Origin: Shimia sp022448905
GTDB taxonomy: Bacteria > Pseudomonadota > Alphaproteobacteria > Rhodobacterales > Rhodobacteraceae
Assembly: GCF_047126315.1 (NCBI RefSeq)
Contig: NZ_CP138953.1
Coordinates: 2,356,001 to 2,420,000, forward strand
Direction of reading: 5' to 3'
Length of the DNA: 64,000 nt
The position numbers and the translations under genes are program-made. Positions 43,066 through 51,180 of the stretch are shown in pieces. Each line of letters starts with the position of its first letter. The stretch's first letter is position 1. A model generated the notes under the pieces. The model ran no database searches. It saw only the letters and a program-made list of their open reading frames with translations, and had not been told where the DNA came from.

Positions 43066-44516
43066 TGTGTCAGGGCCTTTATGCCGGGGTACAGTGTGAC
43101 GAAGTGGGCGTAGGCCTCTTCGTAGGCGTCGCGCAGATCGCTGCGGGGGGAAACAGTTTTGGCGATTTCGGGCCGGGTCATGATGGCCTCGGGATCGGCG
43201 TTGGTGGCGGCGCAGATGGCCAAGCGGGCTGCGCCAAGGGCTGCGCCAAATTCGCCTGCTTTGGGCAGAGAGATTGGCAAGTTGAGCAGCGTGGCGATGA
43301 GCTCGACCCAATAGGGCGACTGGCTACCGCCGCCGATGGCAATCAGGCTTTGTAGGTCCGCGCCAGTGGATTTCAGCGCTTCGAGGTTGTCGCGCAGGGC
43401 GAAGCTGACGCCTTCAAGCACGGCTTGGGTGAGGGCAGCGTGATCTGCGTCGATGTCAATGTTCAGGAAGGCGCCGCGCATGGTGGCGTCGTTGTGCGGG
43501 GTACGCTCGCCGGACAGGTAAGGCAGGAACTGTATGGTGCCGGGGCCGGTGATGCTGTCACCAAGCAGTTTTGTGAGGTTGGCCGGGGTGTCTTGCAGAT
43601 TGCGCGAGAGCCAGTTGAGGCTGTCGGTGGCGGCGAGAATGACGCCCATCTGATACCAGCGGTTTGGAATCGCGTGGCAGAAGGTGTGAACGGCGCTTTC
43701 CGGTTTCGGGGCGTAGGCGTCGCGGCCGGTGAGTAGCACGCCGGAGGTGCCTAAACTGACAAAACCGTCGCCTTCGTTGAGCGCGCCAATCCCACACGCG
43801 GCGGCGGCGTTGTCGCCTGCGCCTGCGGCGACAACCACGCCTTTGGGCAGGCCCAACTCAGTGGCGATGTCATCGCGCACGGTGCCGATGGCGTCCGAGC
43901 CTTCGAACAGGTCGGGCATCTGCTCGCCGCGCATGCCGGAAGCGGTGAGTAGGGTATCGGACCAGTCGCGCGCGCCGACGTCAAGCCAGCTGGTACCGGC
44001 GGAATCAGACATGTCAGAGGCGTAGACGCCGGTGAGCCAGAAGTTCAGGAAGTCTTTGGGCAGTAGGACTTTGGCGGTTTTGGCAAAAGTCTCGGGTTCG
44101 TTCTCGGCGACCCAAGCCACTTTGGGGGCGGTGAAGCCGGGGAAGACGATGTTGCCGGACAGGTCGCGGACTTGATCGGTTGCGTCGAGGTTGGCGGCTT
44201 GTGCTGCGGAGCGGGTGTCGTTCCACATCATACAAGGGCGCAACGGAGCGCCGGCGTCGTCCAAAAGGTTGGCGCCGTGCATGTGCCCGGATACGCCGAT
44301 GCCTTTGATGGCGGCGACCTCTGCTGGGTGATCGGCTTTCAGCTCGGCAAAGACTGCTTGGGTGGCGGCGATCCAGTCTGATTGCAGCTGTTCGCTCCAC
44401 CCAGAATGCGGGCGCGCGGTGTCCACAGCGGCTTCTTTTGCGCCGATCACGCGTTGGGACGCGTCGATCAGCAGGGCACGCACACCAGACGTACCCAGAT
44501 CCAATCCCACAAACAT
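43062..44516 (-). CDS. xylB: Xylulokinase
   Basis: 484 residues of the FGGY kinase family. MFVGLDLGTSGVRALLIDA is the phosphate-binding start, GVSGHMHGANLLD and MMWNDTRSA shape the sugar site, and the FGGY-type ATP motif lies in LIAIGGGSQSPYWVELIATLLNLP. It phosphorylates D-xylulose, feeding the pentose phosphate pathway. First gene of xylBA, with GAGGAGGAG before the ATG and two operator-like repeats just upstream. Confidence 0.95.
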   Translation of the reverse strand: MFVGLDLGTSGVRALLIDASQRVIGAKEAAVDTARPHSGWSEQLQSDWIAATQAVFAELKADHPAEVAAIKGIGVSGHMHGANLLDDAGAPLRPCMMWNDTRSAAQAANLDATDQVRDLSGNIVFPGFTAPKVAWVAENEPETFAKTAKVLLPKDFLNFWLTGVYASDMSDSAGTSWLDVGARDWSDTLLTASGMRGEQMPDLFEGSDAIGTVRDDIATELGLPKGVVVAAGAGDNAAAACGIGALNEGDGFVSLGTSGVLLTGRDAYAPKPESAVHTFCHAIPNRWYQMGVILAATDSLNWLSRNLQDTPANLTKLLGDSITGPGTIQFLPYLSGERTPHNDATMRGAFLNIDIDADHAALTQAVLEGVSFALRDNLEALKSTGADLQSLIAIGGGSQSPYWVELIATLLNLPISLPKAGEFGAALGAARLAICAATNADPEAIMTRPEIAKTVSPRSDLRDAYEEAYAHFVTLYPGIKALTQ

Positions 44517-44542
44517 GGGGGCTCCTCCTCAGGTCTCCTTAG

Positions 44543-44578
44543 TTAATTTGTGCCTCAAATTAATTTGGGGATCAAACT
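44543..44578. promoter_or_regulatory. Tandem ROK/XylR operators before xylB
   Basis: Site 1 has eight-base arms TTAATTTG / CAAATTAA around five bases (44543-44563). Site 2 shares its edge and reads AATTTG-GGGAT-CAAACT (44562-44578), one arm matching fully and the other at four of six bases. Both follow the rule AATTTG-N5-CAAATT also found before xylF. Confidence 0.75.
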
Positions 44579-44710
44579 AGAAATTGCCTAAGCAGTAAAT
44601 TTTTTCGATCAGTAGCGCGGGATTTCGACGATGATGTGTGATAAGTATCTATGAATTTCAATGGGTTGAAGGGGTGTTGTTGGATTTTCGAAAATTCTTG
44701 ACGCGTGCGC

Positions 44711-44741
44711 TTGACCTTCCCGTGACTGGAACCCTTATGTG
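44711..44741 (+). promoter_or_regulatory. CueR-type promoter of copA
   Basis: A -35 element TTGACC and a -10-like TATGTG (44736-44741) are separated by 19 bases, the long spacing of MerR-type promoters. In between, ACCTTCC-N7-GGAA follows the CueR operator rule. The copA start is 38 bases downstream. Confidence 0.72.
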
Positions 44742-44778
44742 AGGTGCTGAGACCAAAAGACGATAAAGAGGCGAGTCG

Positions 44779-47253
44779 ATGACGGCGCATGTGTTGAATT
44801 TCCAGTTGGACGGGCTGAGCTGTGCGGGCTGTGTGAATCGCGCACAGAAAGCGATGTCCGCAGTGGAAGGGGTGCAGGACGCGAGAGTGAACCTGGCAGA
44901 CACTTCGGCACGGGTGGCGTTTGAGGGCGACACCGTGCGCGATGGTGTGATCGCGGCGCTGAAATCGGCGGGTTATCCGGCGCGGGAGGCCACGGTGACG
45001 CTGGATGTGGGCGGGATGACCTGTGCGGGCTGTGTGCGCCGCGCGGAGGCGGCGATGGCGGCGGGCGAGGGCGTGCTGTCGGCGGAGATCAACTTTGCCA
45101 GTGAAAGTGCGACGGTGCGCTATCTGGAAGGCGCGATCACGGCCAATCAGATTGCCGCGCTGAGCACACGGGCGGGCTATCCGGCGCGGGTGCCGGAAGA
45201 GGGCGTGCCGGAAGATGTTTCCGACCGGAAAGAAGAAGAGGCCAAGGCGGCCAAGCGGCGGGTACTGTTGGCGGCGGTGTTGGCGTTTCCGGTGTTCTGC
45301 ATCGAGATGGGCGGACATATGGTGCCCGCGTTTCACCATTGGCTGATGGCCACTGTGGGGATGCAGAATAGCTATCTGTTCCAGTTTGTGCTGACCTCGA
45401 TACTGCTGATCGGGCCGGGGCGGGAGTTTTACGCGAAAGGCATTCCGGCGCTTTTGAAAGGCGCGCCGGAGATGAACTCGCTGGTCGCTTTGGGCACGGG
45501 GGCGGCCTATCTGTTCTCGGTGGTGTCGACCTTTGCGCCCGGGCTGCTGCCGGCGGGCACAGCCAATGTGTATTTCGAGGCGGCGGCGGTGGTTGTGGTG
45601 TTGATCCTCGCGGGGCGCTGGATGGAGGCGCGAGCCAAAGGGCGCACAGGGGCGGCGATTGCCGAGCTTGTTGGCTTGCAGCCGCGCGTGGCGCAGGTGG
45701 AGCGTAAGGGCGTTGTGTCCGAGCTGCCGATCGAGGAAGTCGCAGTGGGCGATGTGCTGCATCTGCGGCCCGGAGAGCGCGTGGCTGTGGATGGTCGTGT
45801 GCTCGATGGCAGCTCTTTTGTGGATGAGGCGATGATTTCCGGTGAGCCGGTGCCGGTGGAGAAAACCGCAGGCGATGCGGTGATTGCGGGCACTGTGAAT
45901 GGCGCCGGTGTGCTGCGCTATGAGGCGGAGCAGGTCGGGCGCGACACGATGCTGGCGCAGATCATCGATATGGTGCGTCAGGCGCAGGGGGCCAAACTGC
46001 CGATCCAGAACTTTGTGGACCGGATCACGGCGGTGTTTGTGCCGGTGGTGATGGCGATTGCGGCGGCGACCTTTGTGGTCTGGATGCTGGTGGGGCCGGA
46101 ACCGCGCCTAGGGTATGCGCTGGTGGCGGCGGTGGCGGTGCTTATTATCGCTTGCCCCTGTGCCATGGGATTGGCGACGCCGACCTCGATCATGGTGGGC
46201 ACCGGGCGGGCCGCGCAGCTGGGCGTGTTATTCCGCAAAGGCGACGCGCTGCAAGGGTTGCAGGAGTGCGATGTGGTGGCGTTTGATAAGACCGGAACGC
46301 TAACCCAAGGGGCGCCTTCGGTGACCGATGTTGTGTTGGCTGAGGGTTTTGACGAGCAGGCGGTTCTGGCGCAAGTGGCTTCGGTTGAGGCGCAGTCCGA
46401 GCATCCTTTGGCACGGGCGATGGTGGCGGCAGCTCAAGAACGCGGGCTTGAGGTCGCGGCTTGTGCGGACCTTGAGGTGCGGGTTGGGCATGGGCTGATT
46501 GGCGCTGTGGAAGGCGCACAGGTGGCTGTGGGCGCAGCGCGGTTGATGACGGCGCTGGTGGTGCCTTTGGGTGATCTTGAGGCGCGGGCGCAGGCTTTTG
46601 CCGAAGCAGGAAAGACGCCGATCTACGTGGCGGTGGACGGTAAAATGGCAGCCGTGATTGCGGTGGCGGATGCGGTGAAACCAACCTCGGCCGCGGCGAT
46701 CAAAGCCCTGCATGGCATGGGTAAAACCGTGGCGATGATTTCTGGCGACACTGAGCGCACGGCGCAGGCTTTGGCGCGGGAACTGGGCGTGGATCATGTG
46801 GTCGCGGAGGTCTTACCGGACGGTAAGGTTGCTGCGCTGGCGCAGCTGCGCGGCACCGTGGGCAAAGTGGCCTTTGTCGGCGACGGCATCAACGATGCGC
46901 CTGCGCTGGCGGCGGCGGATGTGGGCATTGCCATTGGCACCGGCACGGATGTGGCGATTGAAGCGGCGGATGTGGTGTTGTTGGCGGGCGACGTGGGTGG
47001 CGTGGTGACCGGATTTGACCTGAGCCGCCGGGTGATGCGTAATATCAAAGAGAACCTGTTCTGGGCGTTTGGCTACAACGTGGCGCTCATTCCGGTGGCG
47101 GCGGGCATTCTGGTGCCCTTTGGCGGGCCAGCTCTGTCGCCGATGTTGGGCGCGGGGGCGATGGCGCTTTCCAGCGTGTTTGTCCTGTCCAACGCGCTGC
47201 GCTTGCGGCGCATCCAGCCAGCCTTTCAGGTCAGCAAGAAAGAAGGTGTGTGA
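44779..47253 (+). CDS. copA: Copper-exporting P-type ATPase
   Basis: 824 residues. Two N-terminal heavy-metal domains carry LSCAGC (Cys15/18) and MTCAGC (Cys82/85). The transmembrane copper site is IIACPCAMGLATP, the phosphorylation site VVAFDKTGTLTQGAPS, the HP motif SEHPLARAM, and the hinge GDGINDAPALAAADVGIA. It pumps Cu(I) out of the cytoplasm. It is followed at once by cueR (TGATG overlap) and preceded by a CueR-type promoter, giving copper-induced autoregulation. Confidence 0.95.
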   Translation: MTAHVLNFQLDGLSCAGCVNRAQKAMSAVEGVQDARVNLADTSARVAFEGDTVRDGVIAALKSAGYPAREATVTLDVGGMTCAGCVRRAEAAMAAGEGVLSAEINFASESATVRYLEGAITANQIAALSTRAGYPARVPEEGVPEDVSDRKEEEAKAAKRRVLLAAVLAFPVFCIEMGGHMVPAFHHWLMATVGMQNSYLFQFVLTSILLIGPGREFYAKGIPALLKGAPEMNSLVALGTGAAYLFSVVSTFAPGLLPAGTANVYFEAAAVVVVLILAGRWMEARAKGRTGAAIAELVGLQPRVAQVERKGVVSELPIEEVAVGDVLHLRPGERVAVDGRVLDGSSFVDEAMISGEPVPVEKTAGDAVIAGTVNGAGVLRYEAEQVGRDTMLAQIIDMVRQAQGAKLPIQNFVDRITAVFVPVVMAIAAATFVVWMLVGPEPRLGYALVAAVAVLIIACPCAMGLATPTSIMVGTGRAAQLGVLFRKGDALQGLQECDVVAFDKTGTLTQGAPSVTDVVLAEGFDEQAVLAQVASVEAQSEHPLARAMVAAAQERGLEVAACADLEVRVGHGLIGAVEGAQVAVGAARLMTALVVPLGDLEARAQAFAEAGKTPIYVAVDGKMAAVIAVADAVKPTSAAAIKALHGMGKTVAMISGDTERTAQALARELGVDHVVAEVLPDGKVAALAQLRGTVGKVAFVGDGINDAPALAAADVGIAIGTGTDVAIEAADVVLLAGDVGGVVTGFDLSRRVMRNIKENLFWAFGYNVALIPVAAGILVPFGGPALSPMLGAGAMALSSVFVLSNALRLRRIQPAFQVSKKEGV

Positions 47254-47639
47254 TGAATATCGGGGAAGTGTCCAAGAACACCGGCCTGCCGGCGAAAACC
47301 ATTCGGTACTATGAGGACATCGGCTTTGTGACCCCGGCGCGGGGCGACAACGGCTATCGCAGTTTCAGCGAGAAGGATCAGCACAAGCTGGTGTTTCTGG
47401 GCCGGGCGCGGGGGCTTGGGTTTTCGATTGAGGACTGCCGGACCTTGTTGGCGCTGTATGAGGATCAGGGGCGGGCCAGCGCGGATGTGAAACGCGTGGC
47501 GCAGAAGAACCTGAGTGAGATTGACCGCAAGATTGCGGATCTGCAGGCGATGCGGGGCACGTTGAGCCATCTGGTGGCGAACTGCGCAGGCGACGGGCGG
47601 CCGGATTGTCCGATTTTGGAGGATCTGGGGCGTAGCTAA
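47253..47639 (+). CDS. cueR: Cu(I)-responsive MerR-family regulator CueR
   Basis: 128 residues from the ATG that overlaps the copA stop by one base. The MerR helix-turn-helix is MNIGEVSKNTGLPAKTIRYYEDIGFV; the Cu(I)-binding loop is CAGDGRPDC (Cys111 and Cys119, matching E. coli CueR 112 and 120). It activates copA when cytoplasmic copper rises. Co-transcribed with copA. Confidence 0.94.
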   Translation: MNIGEVSKNTGLPAKTIRYYEDIGFVTPARGDNGYRSFSEKDQHKLVFLGRARGLGFSIEDCRTLLALYEDQGRASADVKRVAQKNLSEIDRKIADLQAMRGTLSHLVANCAGDGRPDCPILEDLGRS

Positions 47640-47694
47640 CGCGCTGATGTGACAAAAGGATTGCTCTGTGGCGGGGGCGTAGTAGCATCTCGCC

Positions 47695-48407
47695 ATGGGA
47701 CCCATTCATTACGCGCTGTTGTTATCCTTGTTTGCCGGTTTGGCGATCCCATTGGGGGGCGTGCTGGCGCGGGTGGAGCATATTTCCAACCGCGCGGTGG
47801 AGGCGCGGTTTCTGAAATCCATCACAGCTTTTGGCGGTGGAGCGTTGCTTTCGGCGGTGGCTTTGGTGCTGGTGCCCAAGGGTGCGGAGGTGCTGCCGGT
47901 GGCGCTGGCCGTTGGGTTGTTGGTGGCCGGGGCGTGTGTTTTGCGCTGGTGGATGCGGCCTTGGCGAAGGCGGGCGGTAGCGGGGCGCTTGTGCTGGCGA
48001 TGCTGTTGGATTTCTTGCCGGAAGCCATGGCGCTTGGGGCGTTGCTTGTGACCGAGGCGGCGACGGCGAAGTTGTTGGCGGCGATGATGTTTTTGCAGAA
48101 CCTGCCAGAAGGGTTTGCCGCGTTTCGCGAGATTTGGGCGCAGGGGAAGTTGCCCGCGGCCAAGGTTCTATTGGTGTTTGTCGCGCTGGCTGGGTTGGGG
48201 CCGCTCTGTGCGTTGCTTGGTTTTGCGTTTTTGGCAGATGATCCGGAGACGATGGGGGCGATCACGATTTTCGCCGCCGGTGGGATTTTGTATCTGGTGT
48301 TTCAGGATATCGCGCCAGAAGCGCATGAGAGCGGGGCCTATTCGCCCGCGTTGGGGGCCGTGGCCGGGTTCGCCTTGGGCTTGGCTGGTGACATGGTGAT
48401 AGGGTGA
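47695..48407 (+). pseudogene. ZIP-family metal transporter, frameshifted
   Basis: The first frame (MGPIHYALLLSLFAGLAIPLGG onward) encodes the first ZIP helices to about residue 80; the rest, FALVDAALAKAGG, AMLLDFLPEAMALGALLV, MFLQNLPEGFAAFREI and so on, continues one base out of register to TGA at 48405-48407. Adding one G to the GGGG run at 47929-47932 restores one reading frame of about 237 codons with a perfect join (LLVAGGVCFALVD). The second half keeps the ZIP metal-site motifs DFLPEAMALG and QNLPEG. It is either a young pseudogene or a sequencing error in the G run. ZIP proteins import zinc or iron-like metals. Confidence 0.82.
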
Positions 48408-48827
48408 GGTTGGGCAGTTGCTTGCGTGGCGTGTATTCGGGGTGCACAATCTATTTGGTTGCTAAGTTTAATAGAAACAGAATTGGAACCATCGACGCTA
48501 AGCAAAAAAGAAAAATCAAAAAAATGCGACCGTACTCATAGGCAGCTTTAGGAAAGCCCGTTTCGAACCCAACCAACTTTTTTAGAAAACGGACAAAACT
48601 TGGCAAGACGATGTTCCTAGTAGAAGTCACACTGTTAGAAGTTGATTAGCTGGAGTCTATTTGCATAGTGTTCTGTTTCTCAAGCATCAGTTTTCAGAAA
48701 CTCACCGTTTGCTCCGCAGGAGAATGCCAAAGCTGTGCTTTGGCAGAGCCCGAACCGTCCCCACGGGGCGGGCGCTTCGCTTTCCACCCCTCGGTTCGGG
48801 CGCGGCGGCAAGTTGATGGCCATCATC
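48408..48827. other. AT-rich non-coding region with strong hairpins
   Basis: No gene is supported. Bases 48465-48670 are strikingly A-rich and unlike the surrounding DNA. Further on come a perfect eight-base-pair hairpin GCCAAAGC / GCTTTGGC (48726-48744) and a larger inverted repeat GCCCGAACCG / CGGTTCGGGC (48748-48757 with 48792-48801) that encloses CCCC-AC-GGGG. It may be a structured RNA, a mobile-element scar or a terminator cluster. Confidence 0.5.
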
Positions 48828-48858
48828 AAAAAGGCTGCCCCAATCAGGGATAGCCTTT
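48828..48858 (-). terminator. Terminator of leuA
   Basis: On the - strand, AAGGCT / AGCCTT arms extended by three G:C pairs around a bulge, followed by TTTTT, eight bases after the leuA stop. Confidence 0.78.
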
Positions 48859-48865
48859 CGATTGC

Positions 48866-50431
48866 TTATGCAAGATCCTTGTAAGACACTTCTTTGGCGT
48901 CTGCGCCTTCGCCCACTTTGTCGCGGCGCACTAGAAGACGGTTGAGCGCGTGGATGTAAGCCTTGGCGGAGGCGACAACCGTGTCGGTGTTGGCGGACTG
49001 GCCGGTGGCGATCACGCCGTCTTCTTCCAGCCGTACAGAAACCGTCGCCTGCGCGTCGGTGCCTTCGGTCACGGCGCTCACCTGATAGAGTTGCAGGCGG
49101 GCGGTGTTGGGGTGGATCTGCCGGATCGCTTTGAAGGTGGCATCCACCGGGCCGTCGCCCTCAGAGGTGGCGGAGACGTCTTTGCCGTCAACTTCCATCT
49201 CGATGGTGCTTTCGGCTGGGCCGCCGGTGCCGCAGACCACTTTCATGGACACGAGCTGCAGACGGTCGTCTTCGTCTTCGCCGCTGTCGGCGCGCACGAG
49301 TGCGACCACGTCGTCGTCAAACACCTCTTTCTTGCGGTCGGCAAGCTCTTTGAAGCGGACAAAGATGTCTTTGAGCTGGTTGTCACCCACTTCAAAGCCG
49401 AGCTGTTCCAGCTTGTCGCGCAACGCCGCGCGGCCGGAGTGTTTGCCCAAAGGCAGCGAGGTGCCGGAGAGACCGACGTCTTCGGGACGCATGATCTCGA
49501 AGTTTTCACGGTTCTTCAGCATGCCGTCTTGGTGGATGCCGCTTTCATGGGCAAAGGCGTTTTTGCCAACGATGGCCTTGTTGGGCTGCACCAGGAAGCC
49601 GGACACGGTGGAGACACGGCGGGAGATCGCCATGATCTTGGTGGTGTCGATGCCGGTGGTCCAAGGCATGATGTCGTGGCGGGTTTTCAGCGCCATGACC
49701 ACTTCTTCAAGCGCAGTATTGCCTGCCCGTTCGCCCAGACCGTTGATGGTGCATTCGATCTGACGTGCGCCGCCCGCGACGGCGGCGAGCGAGTTGGCGG
49801 TCGCCATGCCCAGGTCGTTGTGGCAGTGGGTGGCGAAGATCACCTCATCGGCGCCCGGCACAGTCTCGATCAGTCGCTTGATCAGGTCGGCGCTTTCGGC
49901 CGGGGCGGTGTAGCCCACTGTGTCGGGGATGTTGATGGTGGTTGCGCCCGCCTTGATGGCGATTTCGATCACGCGGCAGAGGTAGTCCCACTCCGTGCGG
50001 GTGGCATCCATGGGCGACCATTGCACGTTGTCACAGAGGTTGCGGGCGTGGGTCACGGTCTGGTGGATCTTGTCGGCCATTTCGTCCTGGGTGAGGTTCG
50101 GAATGGCGCGGTGCAGGGGCGAGGTGCCGATGAAGGTGTGGATGCGGTTCTGCTTGGCGTGTTTCACCGCCTCCCAGCAGCGGTCGATGTCGGCGAAGTT
50201 TGCGCGCGCCAAGCCGCAGATGCGGGAATTCACAGAGTTCTTGGCGATCTCAGACACGGCGGCGAAGTCGCCTTCGGAGGCGATCGGGAAGCCGGCTTCG
50301 ATGATGTCCACGCCCATGTCATCGAGCATGCCGGCAATTTCCAGCTTCTCATCATGGGTCATGGTGGCGCCGGGGGATTGCTCGCCGTCGCGCAGGGTGG
50401 TGTCAAAAATCAGGACTTTGTTGTCGGACAT
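48866..50431 (-). CDS. leuA: 2-isopropylmalate synthase
   Basis: 521 residues. The catalytic N-terminal TIM barrel starts with LIFDTTLRDGEQSPGATM, and the metal-binding His pair is in FATHCHNDLGMATANSLAA. GERAGNTALEEVVMAL and the HESGIHQDGMLKN linker follow, then the C-terminal LeuA allosteric domain (leucine feedback site). It joins acetyl-CoA and 2-ketoisovalerate, the first step of leucine synthesis. It lies 14 bases after a cupin gene, and both are preceded by a leucine-rich leader peptide with attenuator-like RNA. Confidence 0.96.
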   Translation of the reverse strand: MSDNKVLIFDTTLRDGEQSPGATMTHDEKLEIAGMLDDMGVDIIEAGFPIASEGDFAAVSEIAKNSVNSRICGLARANFADIDRCWEAVKHAKQNRIHTFIGTSPLHRAIPNLTQDEMADKIHQTVTHARNLCDNVQWSPMDATRTEWDYLCRVIEIAIKAGATTINIPDTVGYTAPAESADLIKRLIETVPGADEVIFATHCHNDLGMATANSLAAVAGGARQIECTINGLGERAGNTALEEVVMALKTRHDIMPWTTGIDTTKIMAISRRVSTVSGFLVQPNKAIVGKNAFAHESGIHQDGMLKNRENFEIMRPEDVGLSGTSLPLGKHSGRAALRDKLEQLGFEVGDNQLKDIFVRFKELADRKKEVFDDDVVALVRADSGEDEDDRLQLVSMKVVCGTGGPAESTIEMEVDGKDVSATSEGDGPVDATFKAIRQIHPNTARLQLYQVSAVTEGTDAQATVSVRLEEDGVIATGQSANTDTVVASAKAYIHALNRLLVRRDKVGEGADAKEVSYKDLA

Positions 50432-50445
50432 GGGTTTGTTCCAGT

Positions 50446-50802
50446 TTAGATATGCGGTTTGGGAGACGGGGCGCGGTCGCTGTCTCCGGAATTGGGTTCG
50501 CCGGTGGGCTCGATCAGAAGTACTTTCACTTCTTTCTCGGCACGGGGGCGGTGGACCTGGCCTTTGGGCACGATCAACAGCTCGCCCGGACCAAAGGTAA
50601 CGGAGGGGGCGTTGTCGTAGTCCATGGTGACTTCGCCTTCGAGCACGAGGAAAAAGTCATCGGTAGTATCATGCTTGTGCAGCGGGTACTCGCCCTGAAA
50701 TTTCACCACCATGACGTCGTTGCCATTGTAGTTGGCAACCACGTGCGGGTCCCAATGGCTTGAGAACATGGATAGTTTTTCGGCGAGATTGATCTTTTGC
50801 AT
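50446..50802 (-). CDS. Cupin-domain protein in the leuA operon
   Basis: 118 residues. The cupin 1 motif is seen as GEYPLHKHDTTDDFFLVLEGE (two His and a Glu for a metal), and motif 2 as GPGELLIVPKGQVHRPRAEKEV (His). A single small barrel that may bind a metal and a small ligand; the function is unknown. AGGA lies upstream of the ATG. The 14-base gap to leuA and the shared leader suggest that it is made with leuA, so a role near leucine or branched-chain metabolism is possible. Confidence 0.85.
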   Translation of the reverse strand: MQKINLAEKLSMFSSHWDPHVVANYNGNDVMVVKFQGEYPLHKHDTTDDFFLVLEGEVTMDYDNAPSVTFGPGELLIVPKGQVHRPRAEKEVKVLLIEPTGEPNSGDSDRAPSPKPHI

Positions 50803-50991
50803 CTGGGTTTCCTAGTTACCTGTGGGTGTCGATTGGCTGTGAAGCGGGTCAGACATGTGGCGCGAGACAATCTCCTCTGAGCACGCGCGCCAACAGGGTC
50901 ACGCTCAGAGGCGGACTAGGAGTAGGTCGAGGCCACGCGCAAAGGGCGCCGGAAGGCGCGCGTCTGTTGCGGTATGGGCTCGTTTGGTCAT
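50803..50991 (-). ncRNA. Leucine-operon leader RNA with alternative helices
   Basis: The RNA from 50991 down to the cupin start contains four segments in order A-B-C-D. A (50955-50963, ACGCGCGCC) pairs perfectly with C (50883-50891, GGCGCGCGT), while B (50903-50911, CCTCTGAGC) pairs perfectly with D (50874-50882, GCTCAGAGG). A:C and B:D are interleaved, so they exclude each other, as in attenuators. B spans the end and stop of the leader peptide. No U-run terminator was found, so control may act through Rho or ribosome access. A 14-codon frame (50812-50856) lies after D. Confidence 0.6.
50905..50991 (-). CDS. leuL: Leucine leader peptide
   Basis: 28 codons plus TGA: the peptide begins MTKRAHTATD and ends GLDLLLVRL, with Leu at five of the last eight positions, two of them the rare CTA codon. 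The stop falls inside helix segment B. There is no ribosome-binding site; the ATG is seven bases after a -10-like TATAAAT, so the message is probably leaderless, like the TrpL leader of Sinorhizobium. It lies upstream of cupin-leuA on the same strand. Ribosome stalling when charged Leu-tRNA is low would favour helix A:C over B:D. Confidence 0.68.
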   Translation of the reverse strand: MTKRAHTATDARLPAPFARGLDLLLVRL

Positions 50992-50998
50992 GCCGCAG

Positions 50999-51033
50999 AT
51001 TTATACATGCCGTTTGGTAAATGAAAAGGGCAA
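50999..51033 (-). promoter_or_regulatory. Probable promoter of the leucine operon
   Basis: On the - strand a -10-like TATAAAT (50999-51005) lies eight bases from the leuL ATG, with a weak -35 candidate TTTTCA about 16 bases further upstream. Predicted transcription start at or one to two bases before the ATG. Confidence 0.5.
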
Positions 51034-51075
51034 AAGTTTTGGATTTTTGTCCGAGGGTGATTGGGGCTTTGGCCC

Positions 51076-51113
51076 GTCACAGCGGGGCTGTGACTCCCCA
51101 AGGTATTTGGGGA
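51076..51113. repeat. Two tandem hairpins upstream of the SDR gene
   Basis: GTCACAG / CTGTGAC around CGGGG (51076-51094) is followed at once by TCCCCAA / TTGGGGA around GGTAT (51095-51113). Sequences of the second type recur between genes in Roseobacter genomes as I remember them; that is recall, not a search. The rest of 51034-51180 shows nothing else. Confidence 0.4.
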
Positions 51114-51180
51114 AAGAGAAAAGCTTGGGGCATCCGGTTAAGGGTGTGGCGCGTAGTATTGGGGCAAGAGGGAGAATGAT

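Noticed and set aside
48540..48590. Sequence GGGTTCGAA on the - strand resembling a tRNA T arm
   Set aside because: The flanking bases cannot form the T stem and no acceptor or anticodon arms are present.
48726..48801. Hairpins considered as an integron attC site
   Set aside because: The conserved core ends (GTTRRRY and its partner) are missing and no integrase is nearby.
48950..50449. 499-codon + strand frame opposite leuA
   Set aside because: Antisense to leuA, which has all catalytic motifs; composition is shadow-like (Gly, His, Val repeats).
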